From Ensifer canadensis (GTDB lineage: Bacteria; Pseudomonadota; Alphaproteobacteria; Rhizobiales; Rhizobiaceae), in NCBI RefSeq assembly GCF_017488845.2, contig NZ_CP083371.1, positions 1,550,001 through 1,614,000 of the forward strand: a stretch of 64,000 bases of DNA, given 5' to 3'. The notes beneath the pieces are model-generated. The model was not told the DNA's origin and searched no databases. It saw only the letters and a program-made list of their open reading frames with translations. Below, piece by piece: positions 27,083-35,606 of the stretch (within the stretch, counting starts at the first letter, position 1; every line of letters starts with the position of its first letter). The position numbers and the translations under genes are program-made.

Positions 27083-27588
27083 AACGATTGCCCAATGCCT
27101 GGAGCATTGGCCTCAAAATTCAGGTCAATGAAACATGCCGAGAAAGGGAAACTGTTTTCCGATCGGCATCAATGGATTGGTAGCTTCCGCATCGAGGGAA
27201 GACCAAAGTCAGCGAGAAAGGTCCTGACTTGCAACTGCTAAAGAGCCCGAAGCCCCCCAGCGTCTCGTTCAGAACTGTACGCCGCCCCGTAGGGAGAAAG
27301 AATAAGCTGGCATCTGAAACCTCCCTGATCTGTTGCCGGAAATCGACTTATAGGCGAATCGCCCGCAACCGCCAAGCGAGGAAATCTAGCCATGCCGCCA
27401 AAGTGCAACCGGTGCGGCTTGCTTGCAACAGTGTACAAGACGCCCCGGGGTTTACGGCGACACGGTCTTCGTAGCAGAGTAAACCGTCGGCCGATGGCGG
27501 GATCAACCCGCCGGGATGGCGATAATGAGGGAGGGACCGCGGCAGCTTTTTTTTAAGAAGAAGCAGGCGCTGGTCGTGGTGGCATGCA
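27083..27588. other. 506-base region without a convincing gene
   Basis: Lies between the leftward exporter and the rightward sensory operon and must hold both promoters. Short open frames here lack ribosome sites and family resemblance. A run of eight T at 27547-27554 lies about 35 bases before the first gene of the sensory operon. I could not define -35 and -10 elements. Confidence 0.4.
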
Positions 27589-28938
27589 GTGTTGAAGTTC
27601 CGTTTCGTCATTCTTGCGGCATTGCAACTGCTGGCTTTTGCCGGCCTCAGCATGCCCGTGATCGCTGCGCAGGCAGCCGAAAAACGGGACCTGGTGGTTG
27701 TCACCTCCTACCCGCCATCCTTTTTTGAGCCGTTTCGCCGGGCGTTCGAGAAGGCCAATCCCGATATCCGCACGTCGATCGTTCAGCGCAACACGGCAAG
27801 CGCGACGCGCTTCGTCATGGAGAAAGCCGATGTGCCGGCCGACATATTCTGGGCCTCGGCGACCGATGCTTTCGAACTCTTGAAGCGCAGCGGCGAACTG
27901 CGCCCGATTGCGCCGCGCCACACGGGCGCGGCTGAAAAAGTCTTCGGTTACCCGGTCAACGATCCCGAGGGTTACTATCTCGGCTTTGCGCTCTCCGGTT
28001 ACGGCTTCGTCTACAATCAGTCCTACCTCGCCCAGAACAAGCTGCCGGTGCCGCGGGACTGGCAGGACCTGCTGAACCCCATCTATTCCGGCCAGATCGG
28101 CATCACCACGCCGTCACGGTCGGGCACGACGCATCTGATCGTCGAGGCCTTGCTGCAGACCTATGGATGGGAAAAGGGCTGGGCGATGCTGTCCCAGCTC
28201 GGCGGCAATCTATCGACGGTTACCGCGCGCAGTTTCGGCGTTGCGTCCGGTGTCGCCCAAAGGCGCTTCAGCATCGGCATCACCATCGATTTCCTCGCCA
28301 ATGCGCCAGAATTCGCCGACGCCGGCAATGTGTTCATCCTGCCGCCCGATACCGTGTTCGTGCCGGCCAGCATCGCGATCCTCTCCCGGGCGCGCAATGT
28401 TTCCGCCGCCGAGCGCTTCATCGATTTCGTTCTGTCTGAAGACGGCCAGAAGGTGCTGTTGCTGCCCGCCGTCGCCCGCATTCCTCTCAACCCGGCGCTC
28501 AACAAGGGACTACTGCCCCAAGAGAGTGATGACGGCCTGTTGAAATACGGCGGTTTCGACGCGGCGTTGTCTGCTCGAAGGTACGGTCTCGTCAACCTGA
28601 TCTTCGACGACTATATCGTGCGCCGCCGGGCGACGCTTGCCCGGCTCTGGAAAAGGGTGACGGATCTGGAAGCGATCGAAATCGAGGACGCGCAGCAGCG
28701 CAGCACGCTTGCGAGAGCCCGGCGTCTGCTGGGCACGCCGCCGCTTTCGGCCAGCGATGTGGAAAACACCGACGAAGCCCTGAAGGCCGAGTGGCCGCGC
28801 AGCATTGCCCGCTCGCCGGCGCATACCGCACTGACGCAGCGGCTGCGCGCCACCATCGAGCGGAACCTGGCGACGGCCGAAATGCTGCTCTCCTCCGTCG
28901 GGCGACCGGCGACAGATCTGCAGCCATGGCGGCAGTGA
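27589..28938 (+). CDS. Periplasmic binding protein of a PgtC-like sensory system
   Basis: 449 residues from GTG 27589 (TTG 27592 is next). Signal peptide at 1-29 (FVILAALQLLAFAGLSMPVIAAQAA). The mature part is a Fe3+/thiamine-type family-1 binding protein: LVVVTSYPPSFFEPFRRAFE, PADIFWASATDAFELLK, PSRSGTTHLIVEALLQ, then TARSFGVASGVAQRRFSIGITIDF. The gene overlaps the histidine kinase gene and is a clear paralogue of the binding protein at 32342-33661. This arrangement (binding protein, kinase, sigma-54 activator) matches the PgtC-PgtB-PgtA phosphoglycerate regulatory set of Salmonella. I infer that it presents a ligand to the kinase and is not itself the transport receptor. Confidence 0.85.
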   Translation: MLKFRFVILAALQLLAFAGLSMPVIAAQAAEKRDLVVVTSYPPSFFEPFRRAFEKANPDIRTSIVQRNTASATRFVMEKADVPADIFWASATDAFELLKRSGELRPIAPRHTGAAEKVFGYPVNDPEGYYLGFALSGYGFVYNQSYLAQNKLPVPRDWQDLLNPIYSGQIGITTPSRSGTTHLIVEALLQTYGWEKGWAMLSQLGGNLSTVTARSFGVASGVAQRRFSIGITIDFLANAPEFADAGNVFILPPDTVFVPASIAILSRARNVSAAERFIDFVLSEDGQKVLLLPAVARIPLNPALNKGLLPQESDDGLLKYGGFDAALSARRYGLVNLIFDDYIVRRRATLARLWKRVTDLEAIEIEDAQQRSTLARARRLLGTPPLSASDVENTDEALKAEWPRSIARSPAHTALTQRLRATIERNLATAEMLLSSVGRPATDLQPWRQ

Positions 28939-30842
28939 TGGGCCAATCGTTAGACCCTGCTGCCGGGATGCGCCGCTGGCGCTTCGGCATCGGCGCGCGC
29001 CTGGTCCTTGCCTTCGTCGCGATCGTCGGCCTCGCCGTCGGCGCCTGCCTTGTCGGCTGGCTCTCCTACGAGCGTCTGTCCGGTGAACTGTCGCGGATCG
29101 CGGAAGACCAGATGCCGCAACTCGCCTTCGCCTCGAGACTGTCGAAGGCGGGTGCCGACATCGGTTCGGTGACGACGGTTCTCGCAGGCGCTGAGACACG
29201 TGCCGAGTACAACGAGATCCGCAGCAGCTACGCGGCGCGCCTGACCACACTGCGCTCGCTGCTTGGGGAAAGCGGCACAAAGTCGGATGCGACCGATCTG
29301 CTGCCGCTGGCGGAAGCGATCGGCGAAAACCTCGACAAGATCGACCTTGCCGCCGGCAAGCGCTTTACACTTCGCGAAGCGATGCGCTCCGATACCGACG
29401 AACTGCGGTGGGTCCAGGCCGATCTCCTCGAGGAGGCCGATCCGCTCGTCGACGACATTCGCTTCAACATCGAAGCCGAAACGCGCAACGGAAACGGGGC
29501 GGCCGCACTTGCTGAGCAGCAAAAGAGCGAGGCGCTGCTGACGGCCGTGTCGCAAGCGAACCTGGCAACCGGGCTGATCGGCCGGCTCGTCAACGCCACC
29601 ACGCAAGAGGAAATTCAGGAAACCAATGCCTTCCTCGGTGACAGCGCCGACGAACTCGCCAGCCGCATCGCCAGCCTCGATAACTGGCCTGATAGCATCA
29701 CCGTTCGCCAACTGGCACGCCGCATTCTCGACCAGTCCGACGTTCTGACGGGCATTCCCAACCGCAAGCGCTCGGAAATGATCGAGGCGGCAAAGCTCTC
29801 CGAACTTGCCGGCGAAAACGGCCGCCTCGTCGAGGACCTGGGGCGCCGGATCGAAACGGAAGTCGTGACGATCGAGGCCAGCGCCGCCGCCGCCGCCCAA
29901 CGGGCCGCTGCGGCTATCGAAACGGGGCGCAGCCTGCTCGTCGCCATCGCCATTCTTTCGGTGCTGCTCGCGTCTGCGATCGGCTTCTTCTACGTCTACC
30001 GCAATCTGCTCGCACGCATCCGGCTTCTTTCGGCAGCCGCCGGCGCGATCAGCAGCGGGCGTCCGGCAACCGCGATCCCCGCACCCGAGGCCGACGAGCT
30101 CGGCGATCTCGCCCATGCGCTGGTACTTTTCCGCCAGACGCGCGACGAGTTGATCCAGTCGGCAAAGCTCGCGGCTCTCGGGCAGATGGCGGCCGGCATC
30201 GGCCACGAGCTCAACCAGCCGCTGGCAGCCCTTCGGGCGCATATCCATAGCGCCACCACTCTGATCGGGCGAGACAAGGGCGATCAAGCATTGCTCAATC
30301 TCGACAAGATGAAGGGACTGACGGGGCGCATGGCCGACCAGATCAGCCATATCCGTCGCTTTGCCCGCCGGCCCGACGCGCAGCTGCGGCCCGTCGATCT
30401 CACCGCGGCGGTCCGCGACGCGCTCAGCCTGCTCGAACATCGGTTCGAGGAAGAGGCTGTCGAAATACAACTGCGCCTGCCGGAAGGCGCCGCAGTCCTT
30501 GTCATGGCCGAACCGGTGCGGCTCGAACAGGTGGCGGTCAATCTCATCGGCAACGCCTTGGATGCCGTTAAAGACAGGCCCGTTCGCCAGGTAAACGCAA
30601 TGATCGAAAGGGTCGGTACCGATGCCCGCCTTGTCGTCGGCGATAGCGGAACCGGTATTGCTGCTGCCGATGTCGGCGCGGTTTTCGATCCCTTCTTCAC
30701 CACCAAGCCGGTCGGTTCCGGCCTCGGACTTGGCCTCTCCATTTCCTACAACATCGTCAAGGATTTCGGTGGCGAGATATCGATCCTTGAAACCAGTGCG
30801 GACGGCACGCAATTCCTCGTATCCTTGAAAGGCCCGGAATGA
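28938..30842 (+). CDS. Sensor histidine kinase (PgtB-like)
   Basis: 634 residues from ATG 28938 (TGATG overlap with the previous gene; ATG 28926 and 28968 are alternatives). First membrane helix at about 19-42, a periplasmic helical domain at 43-330, second helix at 331-354, HAMP at about 350-403. The phospho-acceptor is His423 in GIGHELNQPLAALRAH; ATP-binding boxes are VNLIGNALDAV, VVGDSGTGIAA and FDPFFTTKPVGSGLGLGLSISY. The helical periplasmic domain could contact the adjacent binding protein. It should phosphorylate the next gene product, whose start overlaps this stop by four bases. Confidence 0.9.
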   Translation: MGQSLDPAAGMRRWRFGIGARLVLAFVAIVGLAVGACLVGWLSYERLSGELSRIAEDQMPQLAFASRLSKAGADIGSVTTVLAGAETRAEYNEIRSSYAARLTTLRSLLGESGTKSDATDLLPLAEAIGENLDKIDLAAGKRFTLREAMRSDTDELRWVQADLLEEADPLVDDIRFNIEAETRNGNGAAALAEQQKSEALLTAVSQANLATGLIGRLVNATTQEEIQETNAFLGDSADELASRIASLDNWPDSITVRQLARRILDQSDVLTGIPNRKRSEMIEAAKLSELAGENGRLVEDLGRRIETEVVTIEASAAAAAQRAAAAIETGRSLLVAIAILSVLLASAIGFFYVYRNLLARIRLLSAAAGAISSGRPATAIPAPEADELGDLAHALVLFRQTRDELIQSAKLAALGQMAAGIGHELNQPLAALRAHIHSATTLIGRDKGDQALLNLDKMKGLTGRMADQISHIRRFARRPDAQLRPVDLTAAVRDALSLLEHRFEEEAVEIQLRLPEGAAVLVMAEPVRLEQVAVNLIGNALDAVKDRPVRQVNAMIERVGTDARLVVGDSGTGIAAADVGAVFDPFFTTKPVGSGLGLGLSISYNIVKDFGGEISILETSADGTQFLVSLKGPE

Positions 30843-32179
30843 CGTTGGACCCGGATATCATCCTGATCGACGACGATGCCAGCGTGCTTGAAGCCTGCTG
30901 TCAGGTGCTCGAACTGGAAGACCTCAGCGTATCGCCGCACGGCTCGGTGACATCGGCGCTCGCCGGCCTTCGCGCCGACAGCCGCGCCGTTATCGTTTCC
31001 GACGTGCGCATGCCGGATCACGATGGCTTCGATCTGGTCGCCGCCGTGCGCAAGATCGACCAGGAGATCCCGATCATCCTGATGTCCGGGCACGGCGATA
31101 TCCCGATGGCGCTTCGCGCCATGCGCGACGGCGCCTGGGATTTTCTGGAGAAGCCCGCCGATCCGATGCATCTCATCGAAACCGTACGCCGCGCCCGCGA
31201 CCATCGCCGCCTGCTTCTCGAAAACCGGCGGCTGCGGCTGTCGGTGGACGACGACGGTTGGGAAACGCGCCTGATCGGACATTCCGGACCGATGGTTGCG
31301 CTGCGGGAGAAACTCAAGCGCATCGCGGCCGCGACAACCGACGCGCTCATCATCGGCGATACCGGCACAGGCAAGGAAGTGACGGCGCGCGCGCTGCACG
31401 ATTTCAGCGGGCGCAAGGGGCGTTTCGTCGCCGTCAATTGCGGCGCCATTCCCGAAACCATGCTGGAATCCGAACTCTTCGGCCATGAGGCCGGGGCCTT
31501 TACCGGTGCGCGCGAGAAGCGCATCGGCAAGATCGAGTATGCCGACGGTGGTACGCTGTTTCTCGACGAGATCGAATCGATGCCGCTTGCCGCCCAGGTG
31601 CGGCTGCTGCGCGTACTGCAGGAGCGCGTCATCGAACGGCTCGGCTCCAACGTCGAGCTGCCGGTTGACATGCGCGTCGTGGCGGCGACCAAGGCGGATC
31701 TGCATGCGGCGGCCAAAAAGGGCGATTTCCGTGAAGACCTTGCCTACCGCCTCGACATCGCCCGTGTGGAGCTGCCGTCACTGGCGCAACGCAAGGGCGA
31801 CGTCGGCCTCTTGTTCCAGCATTTCCTCGGCCTCGCCGCCAAACGACAGGGCCGCACCCCGCCGCGGGTGAGCGCCGAACTTCTGGCCGAACTCAATGGC
31901 AGGTCATGGCCGGGCAACGTTCGCGAACTGCGCAACGTCGCGGAGCGCTTCGTGCTCGGGCTTGAAGACCGCTCCGATATCGACCGGGCAGCGGCAGGCG
32001 GCGAGACGTTGGAGGTGCAGATGGACCGCCTCGAGCGCGCCATCCTTCTCGACAGCCTCGCCAGGCACGACGGCCGCGTCGGCGCGACGGCCGATGCGCT
32101 CGGCATCTCCCGCAAGACGCTCTACCTCAAGATGCGCAAATTCGATATTGCCGCCCAGGGCGATGGCGAAGCCGGCTGA
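30839..32179 (+). CDS. Sigma-54-dependent response regulator (PgtA/DctD-like)
   Basis: 446 residues. Receiver domain at 1-120 with acidic cluster Asp11-13, phospho-acceptor Asp55 (VSDVRMPDHDGFD) and Lys105 (FLEKPAD). AAA+ domain at about 143-375 with Walker A GDTGTGKE (173-180), the sigma-54 contact loop GAFTGA at 219-224 and Walker B GGTLFLDEIE. A Fis-type helix-turn-helix closes it (VGATADALGISRKTLYLKMRKF). It activates sigma-54 promoters; one matching consensus lies 93 bases after its stop codon, before an ABC importer. Confidence 0.93.
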   Translation: MTLDPDIILIDDDASVLEACCQVLELEDLSVSPHGSVTSALAGLRADSRAVIVSDVRMPDHDGFDLVAAVRKIDQEIPIILMSGHGDIPMALRAMRDGAWDFLEKPADPMHLIETVRRARDHRRLLLENRRLRLSVDDDGWETRLIGHSGPMVALREKLKRIAAATTDALIIGDTGTGKEVTARALHDFSGRKGRFVAVNCGAIPETMLESELFGHEAGAFTGAREKRIGKIEYADGGTLFLDEIESMPLAAQVRLLRVLQERVIERLGSNVELPVDMRVVAATKADLHAAAKKGDFREDLAYRLDIARVELPSLAQRKGDVGLLFQHFLGLAAKRQGRTPPRVSAELLAELNGRSWPGNVRELRNVAERFVLGLEDRSDIDRAAAGGETLEVQMDRLERAILLDSLARHDGRVGATADALGISRKTLYLKMRKFDIAAQGDGEAG

Positions 32180-32194
32180 TGTTACCGGTTTGAC
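32180..32194 (+). promoter_or_regulatory. Possible activator site, direct repeat copy 1
   Basis: TGTTACCGGTTTGAC starts at the base after the regulator stop codon. It matches the sequence at 32213-32227 at 12 of 15 positions, and the two starts are 33 bases apart, about three helical turns. It lies 78-92 bases before the -24 element, right for an upstream activator site. Confidence 0.45.
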
Positions 32195-32212
32195 CCCGTC
32201 CTTTTGCGAGGT

Positions 32213-32227
32213 TGTTACCTTTTTTAC
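32213..32227 (+). promoter_or_regulatory. Possible activator site, direct repeat copy 2
   Basis: TGTTACCTTTTTTAC, second copy of the repeat at 32180-32194. It is 45 bases before the sigma-54 -24 element. The even spacing favours binding of regulator dimers on one face of the helix. Confidence 0.45.
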
Positions 32228-32271
32228 CCATCAGCCGACAAAGAACTGCTGATTTCCGGCGGTTTTCAATC

Positions 32272-32286
32272 TGGCACGGTGCTTGC
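32272..32286 (+). promoter_or_regulatory. Sigma-54 (RpoN) promoter
   Basis: TGGCAC-GGTGC-TTGC matches the -24/-12 consensus TGGCAC-N5-TTGC at every position. Transcription would start near 32298, leaving a leader of about 44 bases before ATG 32342. It lies directly behind the gene for a sigma-54 activator and before the ABC importer operon. Confidence 0.88.
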
Positions 32287-32341
32287 TCTCAATAGATCGG
32301 ACACCAAACAAGCGGTGTCCCTATTGGGAGGAGATACCTAT

Positions 32342-33661
32342 ATGTTGAAGACCATTGCTGCGGCGATGCTGATGTCGGCTGCCTTCGTCGTGACGGTTTA
32401 CGCCCAGGACGGCGGGAAAGTCACGATCGTCACGTCGTTTTCCAAGGATGTGACCGATCCGTTCAAGGCGGGCTTCGAAGCGGCCAACCCCGGCTTCACC
32501 CTCGACGTCCAGAACAAGAGCACGAGCTCGGGCGTCAAATACATCGATGAAACCAAGGTGAACAACCAGGTCGACCTGTTCTGGGCATCGGCCCCGGACG
32601 CATTCGACAGCCTCAAGAGCCGCGAGCTGCTCGCCAAGTTCACGCCTTCGGTCACCGGCCTTCCTGAAAAGGTCGGCTCCTACCCCGTCAACGACAAGGA
32701 CGGCTATTACTTCGGCTTTGCCGCCTCCGGTTACGGCATTATGTCGAACGATCGCTATCTCGAAGCCAACGATCTGCCGAAGCCGGTCGAGTGGAGCGAC
32801 CTGACCAAGCCCGAATACCACGATCACATCGCGATTGCTGCGCCCTCGCGTTCGGGCACGACCCACCTGACGATCGAGACGATCCTGCAGGGCGAAGGCT
32901 GGGACAAGGGCTGGGCGACGCTGAAGGGTATCGGCGGCAACCTGCAGCAGGTCACCGAGCGTTCGTTCGGCGTTCCTGACGCGGTCAACTCCGGCCAGAC
33001 CGGCATCGGCATCGTCATCGACTTCTTCGCCTTCTCGGCACAGGCAAGCGGCTTCCCTGTCAGCTTCGCCTACCCGTCGGTCACGACGGTCGTTCCGGCC
33101 AATATCGGCATCGTTGCCAATGCGCCGAACCAGGCCGGTGCTGAAGCCTTCGTCAACTACCTGCTTTCGGAAAAGGGCCAGGCCGTTCTGCTCGAACCGG
33201 CGATCCGTCGTCTGCCGATCAACCCGGCCCTCTACGAAAAGGCACCGGAAGGCTTCCCGAATCCCTACAAGGATCCGCGCTTCCAGTCGATGATCACGTT
33301 CGATTCCGACGTTTCGAAGAAGCGCACCGACGTCGTCGACACGCTCTACGATCAGCTGATCTCGTTCCAGCTCGACAACATCAAGGGCGCCACCAAGGCG
33401 ATCCACGAAGCCGAAAAGGCAGTTGCCGCCAACGAACAGGCTCCCGCACGCGCTTTGCTGACGGAAGCCCACGCGCTGATCGCGGCCATGCCGATCACTG
33501 CCGACGAAGCTGCCAGCCAGCAGATCCGCGACGCCTTCACCGGCGGCGAGGAAAAGACCGCCCGCCAGGCGGAACTCGAGCAGAAATGGGCCGCCTTTGC
33601 GACCGAGAAGTACGCCGCCGCCAAGGCCAAGGCCGAGGAAGCGCTGGCTCTCGTCGACTGA
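32342..33661 (+). CDS. ABC transporter substrate-binding protein (Fe3+/PgtC-type family)
   Basis: 439 residues from ATG 32342 with a strong GGGAGGAG eight bases upstream. Signal peptide 1-21 (LKTIAAAMLMSAAFVVTVYAQ). Shares TSFSKDVTDPFKAGFEAANPG, VDLFWASAPDAFD, APSRSGTTHLTIETILQ and ERSFGVPDAV with the sensory binding protein at 27589, but not the C-terminal half to the same degree. It carries a long helical C terminus rich in Ala, Glu and Lys. It is the transport receptor, expressed from the sigma-54 promoter. A hairpin follows at 33676-33697. Iron is a possible ligand by family, but the regulatory genes point to an organic anion such as a phosphorylated C3 compound. Confidence 0.9.
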   Translation: MLKTIAAAMLMSAAFVVTVYAQDGGKVTIVTSFSKDVTDPFKAGFEAANPGFTLDVQNKSTSSGVKYIDETKVNNQVDLFWASAPDAFDSLKSRELLAKFTPSVTGLPEKVGSYPVNDKDGYYFGFAASGYGIMSNDRYLEANDLPKPVEWSDLTKPEYHDHIAIAAPSRSGTTHLTIETILQGEGWDKGWATLKGIGGNLQQVTERSFGVPDAVNSGQTGIGIVIDFFAFSAQASGFPVSFAYPSVTTVVPANIGIVANAPNQAGAEAFVNYLLSEKGQAVLLEPAIRRLPINPALYEKAPEGFPNPYKDPRFQSMITFDSDVSKKRTDVVDTLYDQLISFQLDNIKGATKAIHEAEKAVAANEQAPARALLTEAHALIAAMPITADEAASQQIRDAFTGGEEKTARQAELEQKWAAFATEKYAAAKAKAEEALALVD

Positions 33662-33675
33662 CGCCGGCTTAAAAA

Positions 33676-33697
33676 GCCGCCTGCCCCGGCGGGCGGC
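33676..33697 (+). terminator. Intercistronic hairpin after binding-protein gene
   Basis: GCCGCCTGCC and GGCGGGCGGC form a ten-base near-perfect stem (one G-T pair) with almost no loop, so the real loop is probably four to six bases. No T-run follows. Together with the 217-base gap before the permease it suggests mRNA processing or partial termination that favours the binding protein. Confidence 0.5.
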
Positions 33698-33878
33698 CAT
33701 CCCCGAAAACCATGCCTTCGCCAAGCCTGACGCGCCTGCCGGTCGGCTCTCAGTGATCCGAACCGATCATGAAGCAACCGCGCAGCAGCCGACAGCGTTG
33801 CTGCGACCCCAGCGATCCAGAGGCGCAGGGGCGCCGCAAGCGCGTCAGGCTTGTCGACCAAAATCCGGAGTCTGCCTC

Positions 33879-35588
33879 ATGGCGCTCGTTCAATCCATTC
33901 CCATAAGACGCGTTTCGGCCAAGCCCGGACAGATCTTTGCGATCTCGCTGATCGCGCTTTTCCTCGCCATCTTCCTGGTCATCCCGGCCGGTACGGTGAT
34001 CTACACCGCCTTCACCGAAAAGGGCACCGGCGCGTTGACGATCGTCAACTTTGTCGACTTCTTCAACACCGATCTGTTCCGGCGGTCGTTCTTCAACTCC
34101 GTCTACGTCTCCGGCATGTCGGTGGTCTGGGCAAGCGCCATCGCGCTGCCGCTCGCGGTTTTGACCACGCGCTTCGACTTCCGCGGCTCGCTGATCATCC
34201 AGACGCTCGGCTTCGTGCCGCTGATCATGCCGCCATTCGTCGGTGCGGTCGCCATGCAGCTGCTGTTCGGCCGCAACGGCACCGTCAACCTCATCCTGAA
34301 TGACTGGTTCGGCATCCGCATTCCCTTCATGGAAGGCCTGAACGGCGTCATCTTCGTGCAGTCGCTGCACTATTTCCCCTTCATCCTCATCAATCTGTCG
34401 ACCAGCCTGCGCAACATCGACCGCTCGATGGAAGAAGCAGCCCAGAACCTCGGCTCGTCCGGCTTCCGGCTGTTCCGCCGCGTCGTCTTCCCGCTGGCAA
34501 TGCCCGGCTATCTCGCCGGCGCTTCGCTGGTCTTCGTCAAGGTCTTCGACGACCTGGCAACGCCGCTGCTTCTCAACGTCAAGGACATGCTGGCGCCCCA
34601 GGCTTACCTCCGCGTCACTTCGGTCGGCCTCACCGATCCGATGGGCTATGTCATCTCGGTCATCCTCATCACCGTCTCGATCTTCGCCATGTGGCTGTCA
34701 GCGATCGCTATGCGCGGCAAGGACTATTCGACGACGCAGCGCGGCGGCGGTGGTCTTTCCCGTCGCAAGCTGAGCCGCGGTGAGAGCGTCATAGCCTATG
34801 GCGTCGTCGGCCTGATCCTGCTGCTCGTGCTGTCGCCGCATATCGGCTTGCTTCTGCTGTCGCTTGCAACCGTGTGGTCGTTCAGCCCGTTGCCGGACGC
34901 CTATACGGTCGCGCACTACGGCCGCGTCTTCGGCGAAAGCTCGCTCTACATCAAGAACACGCTGATCTACGCCAGCCTCGCCGGCCTGATCGACGTGGTC
35001 ATCGGTGGCGCCATCGCCTATCTCGTGCTGCGAACCAAGGTCGTCGGCCGTCGCTGGCTCGACTGGGCGGCAACCGCCGCACTCGCCATCCCCGGCGTCG
35101 TGCTCGGCATCGGCTACCTCCGCACCTTCTACGGCATCACGCTGCCGGATGGTACGCCGCTTGCGACGCTCTGGGTCATGGTGGTGCTGGCACTCGCCAT
35201 CCGTCGTCTGCCCTACGCGCTCAGAGCCTGCTACGCCGCATTGCAGCAGGTGTCGGAATCGCTGGAGGAGGCCGCCGAAAACCTCGGCGCCACCAAGCAG
35301 CGAACGATCCGGCGCATTGTCCTGCCTTTGATGACGGGTGGTCTGCTCGCCGGCTTCGTCACCAGCTTTTCGACGGCCGCCGTCGAACTGTCGGCAACCC
35401 TGATGCTGATCCAGAGCAACTCGGACGCACCGATCGCCTACGGGCTCTACGTCTTCATGCAATCGCCGGCGGGTCGTGGCCCGGGTGCAGCCCTCGGCGT
35501 CATCGCCGTCATCATGGTCGCACTCTGCACCCTGCTCTCGCACTACGTCATCGAGCGGCGCCAGAAGGCGCTCGGCATGACGAAATAG
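33879..35588 (+). CDS. ABC transporter permease, fused two-domain (FbpB/SfuB type)
   Basis: 569 residues from ATG 33879 (GGAG eight bases upstream), with about 12 membrane segments in two halves, each with its own ATPase-contact loop: SMEEAAQNLGSSGFRLFRRVVFPLAMPG at about residues 185-212 and SLEEAAENLGATKQRTIRRIVLPLMTGG at about 465-492. Such fused permeases serve iron(III), thiamine and phosphonate-like importers. It is the membrane part of the sigma-54-driven transporter; the ATPase gene starts 18 bases later. Confidence 0.92.
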   Translation: MALVQSIPIRRVSAKPGQIFAISLIALFLAIFLVIPAGTVIYTAFTEKGTGALTIVNFVDFFNTDLFRRSFFNSVYVSGMSVVWASAIALPLAVLTTRFDFRGSLIIQTLGFVPLIMPPFVGAVAMQLLFGRNGTVNLILNDWFGIRIPFMEGLNGVIFVQSLHYFPFILINLSTSLRNIDRSMEEAAQNLGSSGFRLFRRVVFPLAMPGYLAGASLVFVKVFDDLATPLLLNVKDMLAPQAYLRVTSVGLTDPMGYVISVILITVSIFAMWLSAIAMRGKDYSTTQRGGGGLSRRKLSRGESVIAYGVVGLILLLVLSPHIGLLLLSLATVWSFSPLPDAYTVAHYGRVFGESSLYIKNTLIYASLAGLIDVVIGGAIAYLVLRTKVVGRRWLDWAATAALAIPGVVLGIGYLRTFYGITLPDGTPLATLWVMVVLALAIRRLPYALRACYAALQQVSESLEEAAENLGATKQRTIRRIVLPLMTGGLLAGFVTSFSTAAVELSATLMLIQSNSDAPIAYGLYVFMQSPAGRGPGAALGVIAVIMVALCTLLSHYVIERRQKALGMTK

Positions 35589-35606
35589 AAACTCGGGAGG
35601 AACACT

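Noticed and set aside
25235..27241. 668-codon open frame on the + strand
   Set aside because: It is antisense to the ABC exporter, whose protein has complete ATPase motifs. High GC content at third positions keeps opposite frames open; the + protein has no family features.
28950..30812. 620-codon open frame on the - strand
   Set aside because: Antisense to the histidine kinase, which has all catalytic boxes. The opposite reading is a composition artefact.
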